A stretch of 64,000 nt of DNA from Rs1 sp036960485 (GCA_036960485.1 JBALXS010000008.1:1-64000); one strand, 5' to 3'. Shown: positions 43,865-52,836, numbered from the stretch's first letter. The notes: generated by a model from the sequence alone, not told the origin. Numbers and translations are program-made.

Positions 43865-44584
43865 TTAAGATAGTAGTGCACCGCCTTCTACATCCACAAT
43901 AGTGCCTGTTGCATAATTGGTGGTCATTGCAAAAATAATACCGTTGGCAACTTCTTCAGGTTGTCCTACTCTGCCTAGAGGTATATGTGCAGTCATATCA
44001 GCTAATTGCTGCTGCTTGTTTTCGCCAAATCCATCCCACATAGCTGTTTCAATCAAACCAGGAGATACGCCGTTAATGCGTTTTGGTGCTATTTCTATCG
44101 ACACAGCCCTGATGAACGCTTCTACCGCTCCACCTGTACAACTCAGTGATGACATACCTTTTTTGTATTTACGTGCTGGGCTTCCACTAACTAAAGTAAT
44201 TGAGCCTGTTGCGCTGACGAAAGGCTCGCCTGTGCGCACAACATTGGTATAGCCCCAAAATTTTTGAAAAGCTGCTGAGAATTGCTCACTGGTTTGTTCT
44301 ATAAATGGCGCGATGGTTCGTTCAGCACCTGTTGCAGCTGATACTAAATGATCTATCTCGCCCACTTCTGCAAATAACTTTTTTAAACTTCCTTCATCGT
44401 GCGTATCCACTACTCTAAACTGCACACTATCAGCACATTGTACTCGGGCACTTTCAATGTTTGCCTGTGTCCTGCTGGCCGCGTAAACTTTAGCGCCCAT
44501 CGCCGTAGCCGCTTTAACCACAGCTAGACCTATACCTGATGTTCCACCGATAACTACAACTGTTTTTTCAGATAGATTTTGCAT
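43865..44584 (-). CDS. SDR-family protein lacking the catalytic Tyr and Lys
   Basis: A protein of 239 residues with the Rossmann motif GGTSGIGLAVV near the N-terminus, the SDR loop SAATGA, and the C-terminal INGVSPGLIETAMW and DVEGGALLS expected of the short-chain dehydrogenase/reductase family. The active-site helix, normally Y-x-x-x-K-[AG]-A-V, reads LSCTGGAVEAF, so both tyrosine and lysine are replaced. It may bind nucleotide without normal redox activity or use another mechanism. GGAGAC precedes the ATG. Role unknown. Confidence 0.78.
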   Translation of the reverse strand: MQNLSEKTVVVIGGTSGIGLAVVKAATAMGAKVYAASRTQANIESARVQCADSVQFRVVDTHDEGSLKKLFAEVGEIDHLVSAATGAERTIAPFIEQTSEQFSAAFQKFWGYTNVVRTGEPFVSATGSITLVSGSPARKYKKGMSSLSCTGGAVEAFIRAVSIEIAPKRINGVSPGLIETAMWDGFGENKQQQLADMTAHIPLGRVGQPEEVANGIIFAMTTNYATGTIVDVEGGALLS

Positions 44585-44939
44585 TTATGTCTCCAACTTT
44601 AATATTCATTAATTCTAAAAATACATGTTCCAAATATAACTTCTTGCACATGCTTTAATACGCTAATCTTTACCCCTACAATGAAACTGCTTTTGCTAGC
44701 TATTTAATAAGCACATACACACTGTAGGTTCAGGCATTGTTCTTAGCGTTTACCCGATAAATCAACTGCTTTTGCATGAAAAAACTTCAATTACTCAGGC
44801 TAAGCTATTCAATTTTATTGCTAATTTTTAAGAATAGATTAGTGTACACTTGAAATAGTGTCTTTTCACTTTACAGTAAAATAACTTAGTTCAAATTTCG
44901 CATTATTTCATAAAAATCCAACGTTAATAGGCTTTTACA
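44585..44939. other. Divergent intergenic region, SDR / diguanylate cyclase
   Basis: 355 bp of AT-rich DNA that must hold both promoters. No distinct palindrome, small gene or RNA signature was recognised. Confidence 0.35.
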
Positions 44940-46376
44940 TTGTTATCTAAAAAAATAAAAATCATGCTGTTACTGTGTAGCATACTAGCACTGGGCTTCA
45001 TCGCCACGAGCATGGTTGGATACTTTGTAGCCAGAGATTCTTTAACTAAACAAATTTCGACTGATACCTTGCCTCTTATCGGCGATAACATCTACTCTGA
45101 AATCCAGCGCGACTTATTAAAACCTATCATTATTTCATCACTTATGGCTAACGATACTTTTTTAAAAGATTGGGTAATAGATGGCGAGAATGAAACACAG
45201 CAAATCGCTAAATACTTAAAGAATATACAAGCCAATTACAACACTGTCACTAGCTTCTTTGTATCTGATAAAACGCTTAAGTATTACCATCCAACCGGTA
45301 TTTTTAAAACAATATCTGAGAAAGCTCCCGCTGATCAATGGTATTTTGATACTAAAAAGAATGGCAATACGCATGAGTTGAACGTTGATTACGATCGCTA
45401 TGCCGATAACGCATTAACCGTGTTTATCAATTACAAATTATACGACGATAACCAACAGTTTCTCGGTATTACAGGTGTTGGACTCGCTTTAACTAAAGTA
45501 CGTACTTTATTAGAACAATATCAGAGAAAGTATCAGCGAGAAGTATTTTTTGTAGATGCAGCAGGTGAAGTTACCTTACGTGGATCTATCTATAGCGGCG
45601 ACATTGATTTCAGCCAAATGAACAATGGCAAGACGTTAAAACAGCAGTTACTTAATTTCAGCAATTCTTCTTTAACTTATCACCAAGGTAATAACAATAT
45701 CTTGCTTGATAGCCGCTACATTGAAGAGTTTAATTGGTATTTAATGGTTAGGCAAAGTGACCAAGTTTTAGATAAGAATATTTTTGATTCCTTACTCGTT
45801 AATCTATTAATTTCATTAGTAATTACTATAACAATACTCACTGTTACTTGGTTAACCCTCAGCAGTTACCAGCGTCAATTAGAAATCATGGCTACTACCG
45901 ACAAACTAACAGGGCTCAGCAACCGACACATGCTCGATCCAATCTTAGAGCAGATGTTTAAAGTATCAACACGTAGTAACACTGCATTATCTGCGCTTAT
46001 TCTGGATATTGATAAGTTCAAAGACATCAATGATCAATATGGTCATCCATTTGGCGATACCATACTCGTGGAAATCGCTCATTTATTAAAATCTTCGGTC
46101 AGGAAATCTGATGTTTTATGCCGCTGGGGTGGGGAAGAATTTTTATTACTGATGCCCAATTGTAATGCAACGCAAGTGGTCAGTTTTATTAAACAGCTGC
46201 AGCAAAAGTTTGCAGACCATAACTTTTACCATGAGCAGCAGCCTATCAAAATACAGTGGAGCGTTGGTGTTGCCCACAAAAACAATACTGACAAACCCAG
46301 TGATTTTATTTACCGCGCTGATCAAGCATTGTTATTAGCAAAAAATAGTGGCAGAAATCAAATGGTTATTGCATAA
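44940..46376 (+). CDS. Membrane diguanylate cyclase with periplasmic Cache-like sensor
   Basis: A protein of 478 residues: transmembrane helix (about 8-29), periplasmic sensor (about 30-285; the SDKTLKYYHPTG and GITGVGLAL segments resemble Cache/PAS-like folds), second helix (about 288-308) and a GGDEF domain (about 320-478). The catalytic signature RWGGEEFLLL is intact, so it should make c-di-GMP. The TTG at 44940 with AGG upstream is the assumed start; an ATG eight codons later is an alternative. Confidence 0.87.
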   Translation: MLSKKIKIMLLLCSILALGFIATSMVGYFVARDSLTKQISTDTLPLIGDNIYSEIQRDLLKPIIISSLMANDTFLKDWVIDGENETQQIAKYLKNIQANYNTVTSFFVSDKTLKYYHPTGIFKTISEKAPADQWYFDTKKNGNTHELNVDYDRYADNALTVFINYKLYDDNQQFLGITGVGLALTKVRTLLEQYQRKYQREVFFVDAAGEVTLRGSIYSGDIDFSQMNNGKTLKQQLLNFSNSSLTYHQGNNNILLDSRYIEEFNWYLMVRQSDQVLDKNIFDSLLVNLLISLVITITILTVTWLTLSSYQRQLEIMATTDKLTGLSNRHMLDPILEQMFKVSTRSNTALSALILDIDKFKDINDQYGHPFGDTILVEIAHLLKSSVRKSDVLCRWGGEEFLLLMPNCNATQVVSFIKQLQQKFADHNFYHEQQPIKIQWSVGVAHKNNTDKPSDFIYRADQALLLAKNSGRNQMVIA

Positions 46377-46500
46377 CAACTGTCGTCAACCTTGACCGTT
46401 ACGTTTTTAAACAAGCAATGCTAGCAAAAAACGCAGCAATATATTCAAGTAAACATTTATGGTTAGCGCAACCTTATTAAATCTATTCTCGGAGAGAAAA

Positions 46501-47355
46501 ATGTTAGATGAGAACCAACTAAGTAGCTATCAAAATGATGGCTACTGCGTAATCGAAGATTTCAAAAGCCTTGCTCAATGCAAGGTTTTACAATTGCGAG
46601 CAGAGCAAATCGTCGACGAGTTTTCAGCTGAAGATATCTCTATTTTTACCACTAGAGAACAACAGCGTAATGCCGACGACTATTTTTTAAGTTCTGGTGA
46701 TAAAATACGCTGCTTTTTCGAAGAGGAAGCAATTGATGCACAGGGCGACATCACTGTCGAGAAAAGCAAAGCTATCAATAAACTGGGCCATGCTATGCAT
46801 CAAGAAGATGCGGTATTTAGAAACTTTAGCAGCGATGATAAACTGCAACAGATTTGCCAACAGATAGGCTTTAACGATCCTCGTTTACTGCAAAGTATGT
46901 ACATTTTCAAGCAGCCTAGAATTGGCGGTGAAGTCGATATCCATCAAGATTCTACTTTTTTGTATACCGATCCATTAAGTGTAGTGGGTTTCTGGTTTGC
47001 CCTAGAAGACGCCACATTAGAAAACGGCTGCCTTTGGGGAATGCCTAAAGGGCAAAAATTACCTTTAGAAAAAATAATGAAACGTAAAGCTAATGGTGTT
47101 GGCATAGAGTTCGAACTCTTAGCCGATATCTCTTATGACCAAACAGATTTTGTTCCCCTTGAAGTAAAAGCGGGTACTTTAATTATGTTTGATGGCCGTT
47201 TCCCACATTTTTCTAAAGCCAATAGATCTGAAAAAACACGCCACGCCTTCACATTACACATTATTGAAGGGCAAGCGAATTACCCGCAGTTTAATTGGCT
47301 ACAACGAGCAGATAAACAAGCATTTCCTAGCTTTTCACAACTTAAGGCAATGTAA
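46501..47355 (+). CDS. PhyH-family Fe(II)/2-oxoglutarate dioxygenase
   Basis: A protein of 284 residues from ATG 46501, supported by GGAGAG; the frame extends 14 codons further without a ribosome binding site. Iron ligands are visible as HQD in VDIHQDSTFLY and the later His in DGRFPHFSKANRS, with the arginine of SEKTRHAFTLHII as the likely 2-oxoglutarate contact. DENQLSSYQNDGYCVIEDF at the N-terminus is typical of phytanoyl-CoA dioxygenase relatives. Substrate unknown. The LysE-type gene follows by 83 bp. Confidence 0.88.
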   Translation: MLDENQLSSYQNDGYCVIEDFKSLAQCKVLQLRAEQIVDEFSAEDISIFTTREQQRNADDYFLSSGDKIRCFFEEEAIDAQGDITVEKSKAINKLGHAMHQEDAVFRNFSSDDKLQQICQQIGFNDPRLLQSMYIFKQPRIGGEVDIHQDSTFLYTDPLSVVGFWFALEDATLENGCLWGMPKGQKLPLEKIMKRKANGVGIEFELLADISYDQTDFVPLEVKAGTLIMFDGRFPHFSKANRSEKTRHAFTLHIIEGQANYPQFNWLQRADKQAFPSFSQLKAM

Positions 47356-47438
47356 AATTTCAAGCATTCACCTTATACTGATTAGCCCACTACTCTTAGC
47401 AGTATTACTATTAACAGCCACACAACACTGAATAATTT

Positions 47439-48059
47439 ATGTCATTAACTATACTCTCACTTTTTATCACCACGTTCTTCTTCGTATCGATCACACCAGG
47501 TATGTGCATGTTACTGGCACTTACCTTGGGCATGTCGATAGGTGTGCGCAAAACAATGTATATGATGCTTGGAGAAATGTTAGGAGTTGCCCTCGTTGCA
47601 ACTTGCGCAGCTTTAGGCGTGGCAACTTTAATGCTCCAGCTTCCTCAGGCATTTATCCTATTAAAAATAGCAGGCGGAGCATACTTAGTTTGGCTAGGTT
47701 ACCAAATGTGGTGCTCAAGAGGCAAACTGGTACTTAGTGACACAAAGAACCCAAATCACCAACCTAGCGGTAAGCAGTTAGCTATCAATGGCTTTATTAC
47801 TGCGATAGCTAACCCAAAAGGCTGGGCATTTTTGATCACTTTATTGCCATCATTTATTATTGCAGAGCAACCTTTAGCTCCGCAATTAATAGTCATGATC
47901 AGCATTTTGGTATTACTTGAGTTTACGGCCATGATGCTTTATGCCAGTGGCGGAAAAGCGCTTCGACATTTGTTACTTAATAAAAACAATGTAAAATTAC
48001 TCAATCGTATCTCAGGCTCTTTGATGGTGATGGTGGGTATTTGGTTAGCTTTTAGTTAA
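47439..48059 (+). CDS. LysE/RhtB-family amino-acid exporter
   Basis: A membrane protein of 206 residues with five or six helices. The N-terminal FFFVSITPGMCMLLALTLGMSIGVRKT and the central LVWLGYQMW and NGFITAIANPKGWAF segments are RhtB/LysE signatures. It likely exports an amino acid or derivative. It is on the same strand as the dioxygenase gene; the pair may be co-expressed, but no shared substrate can be named. Confidence 0.9.
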   Translation: MSLTILSLFITTFFFVSITPGMCMLLALTLGMSIGVRKTMYMMLGEMLGVALVATCAALGVATLMLQLPQAFILLKIAGGAYLVWLGYQMWCSRGKLVLSDTKNPNHQPSGKQLAINGFITAIANPKGWAFLITLLPSFIIAEQPLAPQLIVMISILVLLEFTAMMLYASGGKALRHLLLNKNNVKLLNRISGSLMVMVGIWLAFS

Positions 48060-48360
48060 AGACAGCAAAAATTGGATTATCTGGCGTCTCAAAGTGTACT
48101 CTTTGCGACATTCTACTATTTTTCTAAGCTTACGCATTCAACTCCTTTCAGAGTTCTGCTACTCTATGATTTTTAGCATGAATGTATATTTTAACATTAG
48201 ATTAATGTGGACTTAGATAGCTAGATTTCTCTAGTATCACCTTAGAGAAAATTTGTTTCAAAGTGACTATTTAACGATTAAATTTACACTGATGCAACAG
48301 ATAACCAAATAGTGCTACCTAACAACATCTGTACACGGATATGTGTACTGGAGAGAATTT
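48060..48360. other. Upstream region of the cbtB-like gene
   Basis: About 300 bp. It holds a hairpin TTTCTCTA / TAGAGAAA (48226-48250, nine-base loop) and the dyad GTACAC-N6-GTGTAC (48331-48348) just before the ribosome binding site. CbtB genes are often under B12 riboswitch control, but no cobalamin-riboswitch B12 box was recognised here. Confidence 0.4.
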
Positions 48361-48546
48361 ATGCAAAACGTTCAACCTTCAACACTTGCACAATCGCCTA
48401 GTATAGCTGTTTCAAATACTAAGCAAATTCTAGTAGCATTAACTTTAGGCGTCGCTTTAGTTATGCTAGTCGGCTTCGCTCCTATGGAAGTTGTACATAA
48501 TGCTGCCCATGATGCTCGTCATGCTTTTGCATTTCCTTGCCATTAG
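48361..48546 (+). CDS. CbtB-like small membrane protein (predicted cobalt transport)
   Basis: A 61-residue protein from ATG 48361, six bases after GGAGAG; a longer frame starts at 48343. It has one transmembrane helix (QILVALTLGVALVMLVGF) and the diagnostic C-terminus VHNAAHDARHAFAFPCH, whose histidines and cysteine are expected metal ligands of CbtB. CbtB normally works with the multi-helix CbtA encoded next to it. Here a terminator follows directly and no cbtA is present, so it is an orphan in this window. Confidence 0.85.
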   Translation: MQNVQPSTLAQSPSIAVSNTKQILVALTLGVALVMLVGFAPMEVVHNAAHDARHAFAFPCH

Positions 48547-48560
48547 GATTCAGCTAAATA

Positions 48561-48597
48561 ACCAAAGCCATTTCTAATGGTTTTGGTATTGTTTTTT
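48561..48597 (+). terminator. Terminator after the cbtB-like gene
   Basis: ACCAAAGCCATT (48561-48572) and AATGGTTTTGGT (48576-48587) form a stem with a central mismatch and three-base loop, followed by ATTGTTTTTT. It begins 14 bp after the stop. Confidence 0.8.
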
Positions 48598-49193
48598 GAT
48601 TAACTTAAGCTTATAAATGAGTTGACACTATTAGTAACATCACCAGTCAACAGCTTTGCATTCCCTTCTTATTATTTTGCCAAAAAGAGCCGCATTTTAT
48701 TGCAGCGCTCACCGCTCATAAAGCCAGTTTTATTCAAGAAAACCAGTGGCAATTTAGCTTGCCTGAGTTATTTGATTTTCTAAAAGTCTACTACCCTAAT
48801 ATCACTGACAATTATCTTACCTTTCGACGTTTACTATTTAACAGCCCCATTAATCAACAACTTGGGCAATACCAAACCAGTATTGTTATCTTAAAAGCTG
48901 CCGATCATATAGATAACACTATTTATTGTTTACAAAATTAAGCTTTAGCACTTTTTCTGTTAATGATTATCTGGCGACAACCACTCAGCTGATTTTATGA
49001 TCAGGATGCCAAGGTCTAATACTATTAAAAACCTCCTTTGTTAAAATATCAGCGTATTTTTACGCTAAAGCTGTTAATTCAATTTTATTAAGACTTAAAA
49101 TCGTCATATTAGGTTATTATAATTTTATAGCTTTAGTGTTTAGCGCAGGTTCTTTAATCCATCTAAATATCAGTCGAAAAAAGGAAGATTCAA
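48598..49193. other. Gap with an open frame that lacks a normal start
   Basis: On the plus strand a frame is open from the stop at 48618-48620 to TAA 48939-48941 (106 codons). Its composition looks protein-like, including FDFLKVYYPNITDNYLTFRR and QTSIVILKAADHIDN. It has no ATG or GTG start; TTG 48759 would give 60 residues. It may be a decayed or truncated gene, or a product with an unusual start. No family was recognised. The remaining 250 bp before phaB contain its promoter, with no other distinct element. Confidence 0.35.
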
Positions 49194-49916
49194 ATGAGTA
49201 GAGTTGCATTAGTAACAGGCGGCACCAGAGGTATAGGTGAAGCAATTAGTACCAAACTTAAGCTTAAAGGCTATCAGGTTATCGCAACTTACGCCGGTAA
49301 CGATCAAGCGGCAAAGTCTTTTACCGAACGCACAGAAATTCCGACAATAAAATTTGATGTATCTGACTTTGCAGCGACTAAAGCTGCTATCGAAAAAGTT
49401 GAAGCGGACTTTGGCAGCATTGAAATTTTAGTTAATAATGCCGGCATTACTAAAGATGGTACGATGCACCGTATGGATTTTGAGCAATGGAATGCAGTTA
49501 TTCAAACCAATCTTTCCTCTTGCTTTAATACTTGTCGCGCAGTGATAGATAATATGCGTGCTAAAGGTTTCGGTCGCATTGTGAATATAGGCTCTGTTAA
49601 TGGCCAAGCGGGGCAATACGGTCAAGTGAATTACGCGGCAGCGAAATCAGGTATACATGGCTTTACTAAAGCGCTTGCACAAGAAAATGCCGCTAAAGGT
49701 ATTACCGTTAATGCCGTTGCACCGGGTTATGTTGATACTGATATGGTAAGAGCTGTGCCGCCAGAAGTACTTGCAAAAATAATTTCAACTATTCCGGTAG
49801 GCCGCTTAGGTCAGCCTGAAGATATAGCGCGAACTGTTGAGTTCTTAGTGAGTGATAATGGTGGTTTTATCACAGGGTCTACACTGTCTATTAATGGCGG
49901 TCAGCACATGTACTAA
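49194..49916 (+). CDS. phaB: Acetoacetyl-CoA reductase (PhaB)
   Basis: A short-chain reductase of 240 residues with the full catalytic set: cofactor loop GGTRGIGEAI, NNAGITKDGTMHRM, Ser in NIGSVNGQAGQYGQ and active-site YAAAKSGIHGFTKALAQE. The MHRM and GQYGQ segments are typical of PhaB, which makes (R)-3-hydroxybutyryl-CoA from acetoacetyl-CoA with NADPH. AAGGAAG precedes the ATG. It lies beside, but points toward, the depolymerase-phasin-synthase genes. No thiolase (phaA) is in the window. Confidence 0.93.
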   Translation: MSRVALVTGGTRGIGEAISTKLKLKGYQVIATYAGNDQAAKSFTERTEIPTIKFDVSDFAATKAAIEKVEADFGSIEILVNNAGITKDGTMHRMDFEQWNAVIQTNLSSCFNTCRAVIDNMRAKGFGRIVNIGSVNGQAGQYGQVNYAAAKSGIHGFTKALAQENAAKGITVNAVAPGYVDTDMVRAVPPEVLAKIISTIPVGRLGQPEDIARTVEFLVSDNGGFITGSTLSINGGQHMY

Positions 49917-49929
49917 GCTGCAAGTTGTA

Positions 49930-49963
49930 TCACTGAGCAAGCTATGTGCTAGCTTCTCAGTGA
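49930..49963. terminator. Bidirectional terminator between phaB and the depolymerase gene
   Basis: TCACTGA (49930-49936) and TCAGTGA (49957-49963) with the inner pair AAGCT/AGCTT form a long stem. The plus-strand tail CATTTATTACCCTTTTTT is T-rich. It lies between two converging stops at 49916 and 49992. Confidence 0.7.
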
Positions 49964-49991
49964 CATTTATTACCCTTTTTTAGCTAAAAAA

Positions 49992-51209
49992 CTAACTATA
50001 CTGTTTTATGAACTCTGTCATTAATGGCCTTACTGAGCCGCGAAATTTAGAGCCGCTAAATATACCATAATGCCCTGCGCCTTCTTGTACGTGATGCTTG
50101 CGCATATGCTGGGGAATATTTACACAGATATCCTGTGCAGCCTGCGTTTGACCGATACCAACGATGTCATCCAACTCACCTTCAACCGTCAATAGCGCAG
50201 TGTCTGTTATGCTGGCAAAATCAACAGGCTCACCTAAGTAAGTAATTTTACCATTGGCTAATTCATTATCTTTAAAGATACGTTCTATCGTTTCTAAGTA
50301 GAACTCTGCTGGCATGTCTAAAACAGCCATATACTCATCATAGAAGGCACGGAAACGATCTGCATCTTCCTGTTCACCAAACAGCACATTTTGAAAAAAT
50401 TGTAGATGTTTTTTTGCATGTGTTTGCGGGTTCATGGATAGAAAGCCACCTAGCTGCAAGAAACCTGGATAAACTTTACGCCCTGTTCCTTTATAGCCAC
50501 TAGGCACTGACATGATCGCGTTACTTTTAAACCACTGCACAGGTTTTTTATTAGCAAACTCATTAACTCGAGTCGGCGATTTGGCCACATCGATAGGTCC
50601 AGCCATTAAAGTGAGTGATGTAGGTGTCACTGCACTTTTCTTTTGTGCCAATACGGCGGTTGCTATTAGCGCTTGTACAGCAGGTTGACAAATCGCCACT
50701 ACATGCACATTAGGCCCCATTGATTCGAGAAAACCTATTAAATAAGTGACATAGCAATCAAAACTAAAATCGCCTTCGCTCAGCGGTATATCACGCGCAT
50801 CTAACCAATCAGTAATATACACATCATGATCAATTAACAATGCCTCTACCGTACCTTTTAAAAGCGTAGAGTGATGACCAGACAATGGGGCGACCAGCAA
50901 CACTTTGTCTCTATTTTTGACACCCTCAACAGTAAACCTTATTAAGTTACAAAACACTTTATCATCGACAATACTTTCATCGACCGCCATCTTACGGCTA
51001 TCAATTTCAATCTCTGTAATAGAAAAATCAAGTTTATCGTAACGTCTTGTCAAACGCATACTAGATTCTAATAGCGCATTCGTAACACGCCCCATAGGTG
51101 TATAAGAAAATGGATTAAAAGGGTTGCAACTTAAATCGTGAATGGCACTAAAACTATCGTGAAGGGCTTGAGTATTGCGGGTTAAATAATCGTAAGTCTG
51201 GTAGTGCAT
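49992..51209 (-). CDS. phaZ: Intracellular PHA depolymerase (PhaZ)
   Basis: A protein of 405 residues of the intracellular poly(3-hydroxybutyrate) depolymerase family: N-terminal MHYQTYDYLTRNTQALHDSF, VLLVAPLSGHHSTLLKGTVEALL, YITDWLDARDIPLSEGDF and C-terminal GAGHYGIFSGSKFR. The expected nucleophile in this family is a cysteine in the ICQPAVQ context, and AICQPAVQALIA is present. The final HYGIFSG carries the catalytic histidine. It mobilises stored PHA inside the cell. Confidence 0.92.
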   Translation of the reverse strand: MHYQTYDYLTRNTQALHDSFSAIHDLSCNPFNPFSYTPMGRVTNALLESSMRLTRRYDKLDFSITEIEIDSRKMAVDESIVDDKVFCNLIRFTVEGVKNRDKVLLVAPLSGHHSTLLKGTVEALLIDHDVYITDWLDARDIPLSEGDFSFDCYVTYLIGFLESMGPNVHVVAICQPAVQALIATAVLAQKKSAVTPTSLTLMAGPIDVAKSPTRVNEFANKKPVQWFKSNAIMSVPSGYKGTGRKVYPGFLQLGGFLSMNPQTHAKKHLQFFQNVLFGEQEDADRFRAFYDEYMAVLDMPAEFYLETIERIFKDNELANGKITYLGEPVDFASITDTALLTVEGELDDIVGIGQTQAAQDICVNIPQHMRKHHVQEGAGHYGIFSGSKFRGSVRPLMTEFIKQYS

Positions 51210-51297
51210 GACGTGGCCTTATTCGTTTATAATTCTATGTTGCGGTCAACTTAGTGCCACAATAAATATTATAAACATGGCCTTCAGATAAGGTATT

Positions 51298-51330
51298 TTC
51301 AAGCTAATTTATACAGCAAATTAGCTTGAA
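51298..51330. terminator. Perfect hairpin downstream of the phasin gene
   Basis: Perfect 13-base arms TTCAAGCTAATTT (51298-51310) and AAATTAGCTTGAA (51318-51330) with a seven-base loop, about 90 bp after the phasin stop and 90 bp before the depolymerase start on the minus strand. It probably ends or stabilises the abundant phasin mRNA. Confidence 0.6.
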
Positions 51331-51422
51331 GGTCTGCTGTAAACCCCTGCATTATCTCTCCAAAAAGGGCAATCCTTGGATTCAGATCGAGTGCAGGTTC
51401 ATCACATATTGTGCGAGGCTTA

Positions 51423-51785
51423 CTACTTCGCTGCTTTAGCTGATTTAGCCGCTTGTGCAACGTTTGCTTGTGCATCTTCCATTACTTGCTTTAGTAACTC
51501 ACCAGACTTTTCTTGAGTTTGTGAAATAATGGCATAACTCTCTTCCGCGGCACTAACCACTGTTTTTTGTACTTCTTGAGCATAAGTTTTTTGTGATTCA
51601 GCTAATGTATTAACATCTTTATTTTCAGCAGATTTTTGTGCGAAAGCAGCGCCGCCGCTCATTAGGCTTGAAAACAAGTTGCTCTGCTGCTCAGCTAGTT
51701 GCTCAAAAGCTTTAGCATTAAGGTTAGCCAGATCAGTCAATGGCTTTAACGAATTCTGCATTTGTTCATTCATTTTATCAAACAT
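51423..51785 (-). CDS. Phasin
   Basis: A 120-residue helical protein (MFDKMNEQMQNSLKPLTDLANLNAKAFEQLAEQQ) rich in Ala, Gln and Glu, with heptad-like spacing through most of its length and a Lys/Ala-rich end. This is the Phasin_2 type that coats PHA granules. AAGGGAAG precedes ATG 51785. A PhaR-type site lies immediately upstream (51807-51821), so granule-dependent derepression is likely. Confidence 0.88.
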   Translation of the reverse strand: MFDKMNEQMQNSLKPLTDLANLNAKAFEQLAEQQSNLFSSLMSGGAAFAQKSAENKDVNTLAESQKTYAQEVQKTVVSAAEESYAIISQTQEKSGELLKQVMEDAQANVAQAAKSAKAAK

Positions 51786-51806
51786 ATTAGTGCTTCCCTT
51801 GTGTTT

Positions 51807-51821
51807 TGCTGCTATGCAGCA
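51807..51821. promoter_or_regulatory. PhaR-type operator upstream of the phasin gene
   Basis: TGCTGCTATGCAGCA is a perfect palindrome around TAT and contains CTGC-N3-GCAG, the PhaR recognition pattern described in Paracoccus. It lies 22 bp from the phasin start codon. Confidence 0.7.
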
Positions 51822-51872
51822 TTAAGATTTAATGCAATACTAACTGTTCAATTTTTAATCGTCAAGTATTTT

Positions 51873-51886
51873 TTGCTGCACTGCAA
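51873..51886. promoter_or_regulatory. PhaR-type operator, second site upstream of the phasin gene
   Basis: TTGCTGCACTGCAA is one of three near-identical 14-mers in this locus (pattern TTGCTGCA-NN-GCAA). With the palindrome at 51807 it gives two sites, about 65 bp apart, ahead of the phasin gene. Confidence 0.65.
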
Positions 51887-51895
51887 TATAATTAT

Positions 51896-52729
51896 CTATT
51901 TGCCATCTTCTTTAACTAGCTTATCTACCACTTTAACCTTATTGCTAATTGGCTGTATCGTAGCAGCTGAAGCTGCTTTTTTGGAATCTAGTTTTTTATC
52001 ACTGGCAGGCTTAAGCACTTCACTGTTAACGGCTTTTGCTGCTACCTTCACCACTACTTTATCTACTATTTTAGCGGCGTCTTGAATTGCTACTCTGTTC
52101 TCTTCAACCGATGGTTTAACAGGCGCTTTTGCGGATGCTTTTACTAATGTGTTTACAGGCGTATTTATGAGTACTTTAGGAGATAACTTAGTTTCTTCAC
52201 TGATATCAGCCTTATTAGTTTTCTTACTTATTTGAGTTTTACTTGCAACAACAGCTTTTCTATTTACAGCAGACTTCACTTGCACGCGCTTAACAGTTTC
52301 TGTTACGAACCCTGCTGGTTTTTTATCAACTTGTTCTCGCTTCATTTTTTGATTCAGCTTTCCCTTCACAGCCTCATTTTCAGTAGCGATACTTGCTTTT
52401 GACACAACAGTATCATTAGTACTCACTTGCAAATGCGTCTGCATTATTTGAAAAGCATTCGCCCAATACTGCTGTGTCCTTTGAGTAGTAAGTGAACTAT
52501 GTTTTTTATGAAGCTCAATCAAATCCGGTAATCCTTGCGCTGCATTTAGCTTCTCAGTATTTAACCCCACGCAAAACTCACGCTGCAGAGCTAATGTCTG
52601 TGAAATAAAGTTCGCTTGTGAAGAAACGAGCTTTTCCAGCAAACTAATATTGGCTGATAATTGCTTACTCATTTGAGTATTGAACGGTTTAATTAAATCT
52701 TGAAACTGCTTAAAGCCTTGCTGGTACAT
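51896..52729 (-). CDS. PhaF-like protein: phasin domain fused to a basic Lys/Ala-rich tail
   Basis: A protein of 277 residues. The first 115 or so are a phasin domain (FKQFQDLIKPFNTQMSKQLSANISLLEKLVSSQANF), with helical granule-binding character. The rest is low-complexity, basic and rich in Lys, Ala and Val (for example KASAKAPVKPSVEEN, VVKVAAKAV), resembling histone-H1/AlgP-like tails. This is the layout of Pseudomonas PhaF, which links PHA granules to the nucleoid for segregation. AAGGGAG precedes ATG 52729. Two PhaR-type sites lie 108-187 bp upstream. DNA binding is inferred from composition. Confidence 0.75.
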   Translation of the reverse strand: MYQQGFKQFQDLIKPFNTQMSKQLSANISLLEKLVSSQANFISQTLALQREFCVGLNTEKLNAAQGLPDLIELHKKHSSLTTQRTQQYWANAFQIMQTHLQVSTNDTVVSKASIATENEAVKGKLNQKMKREQVDKKPAGFVTETVKRVQVKSAVNRKAVVASKTQISKKTNKADISEETKLSPKVLINTPVNTLVKASAKAPVKPSVEENRVAIQDAAKIVDKVVVKVAAKAVNSEVLKPASDKKLDSKKAASAATIQPISNKVKVVDKLVKEDGK

Positions 52730-52836
52730 AACCCACTCCCTTTATTAAAAATTTTCAATGATTTCCCTAGCATTAAAATGATGCAGAAAGTTACCTTAAC
52801 TCTATTTACAATGAGCTTTTCGGATTAAAATGCACT

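Noticed and set aside
48060..48360. Cobalamin riboswitch ahead of the cbtB-like gene
   Set aside because: No B12-box consensus could be found; the dyads seen there do not form the known riboswitch architecture.
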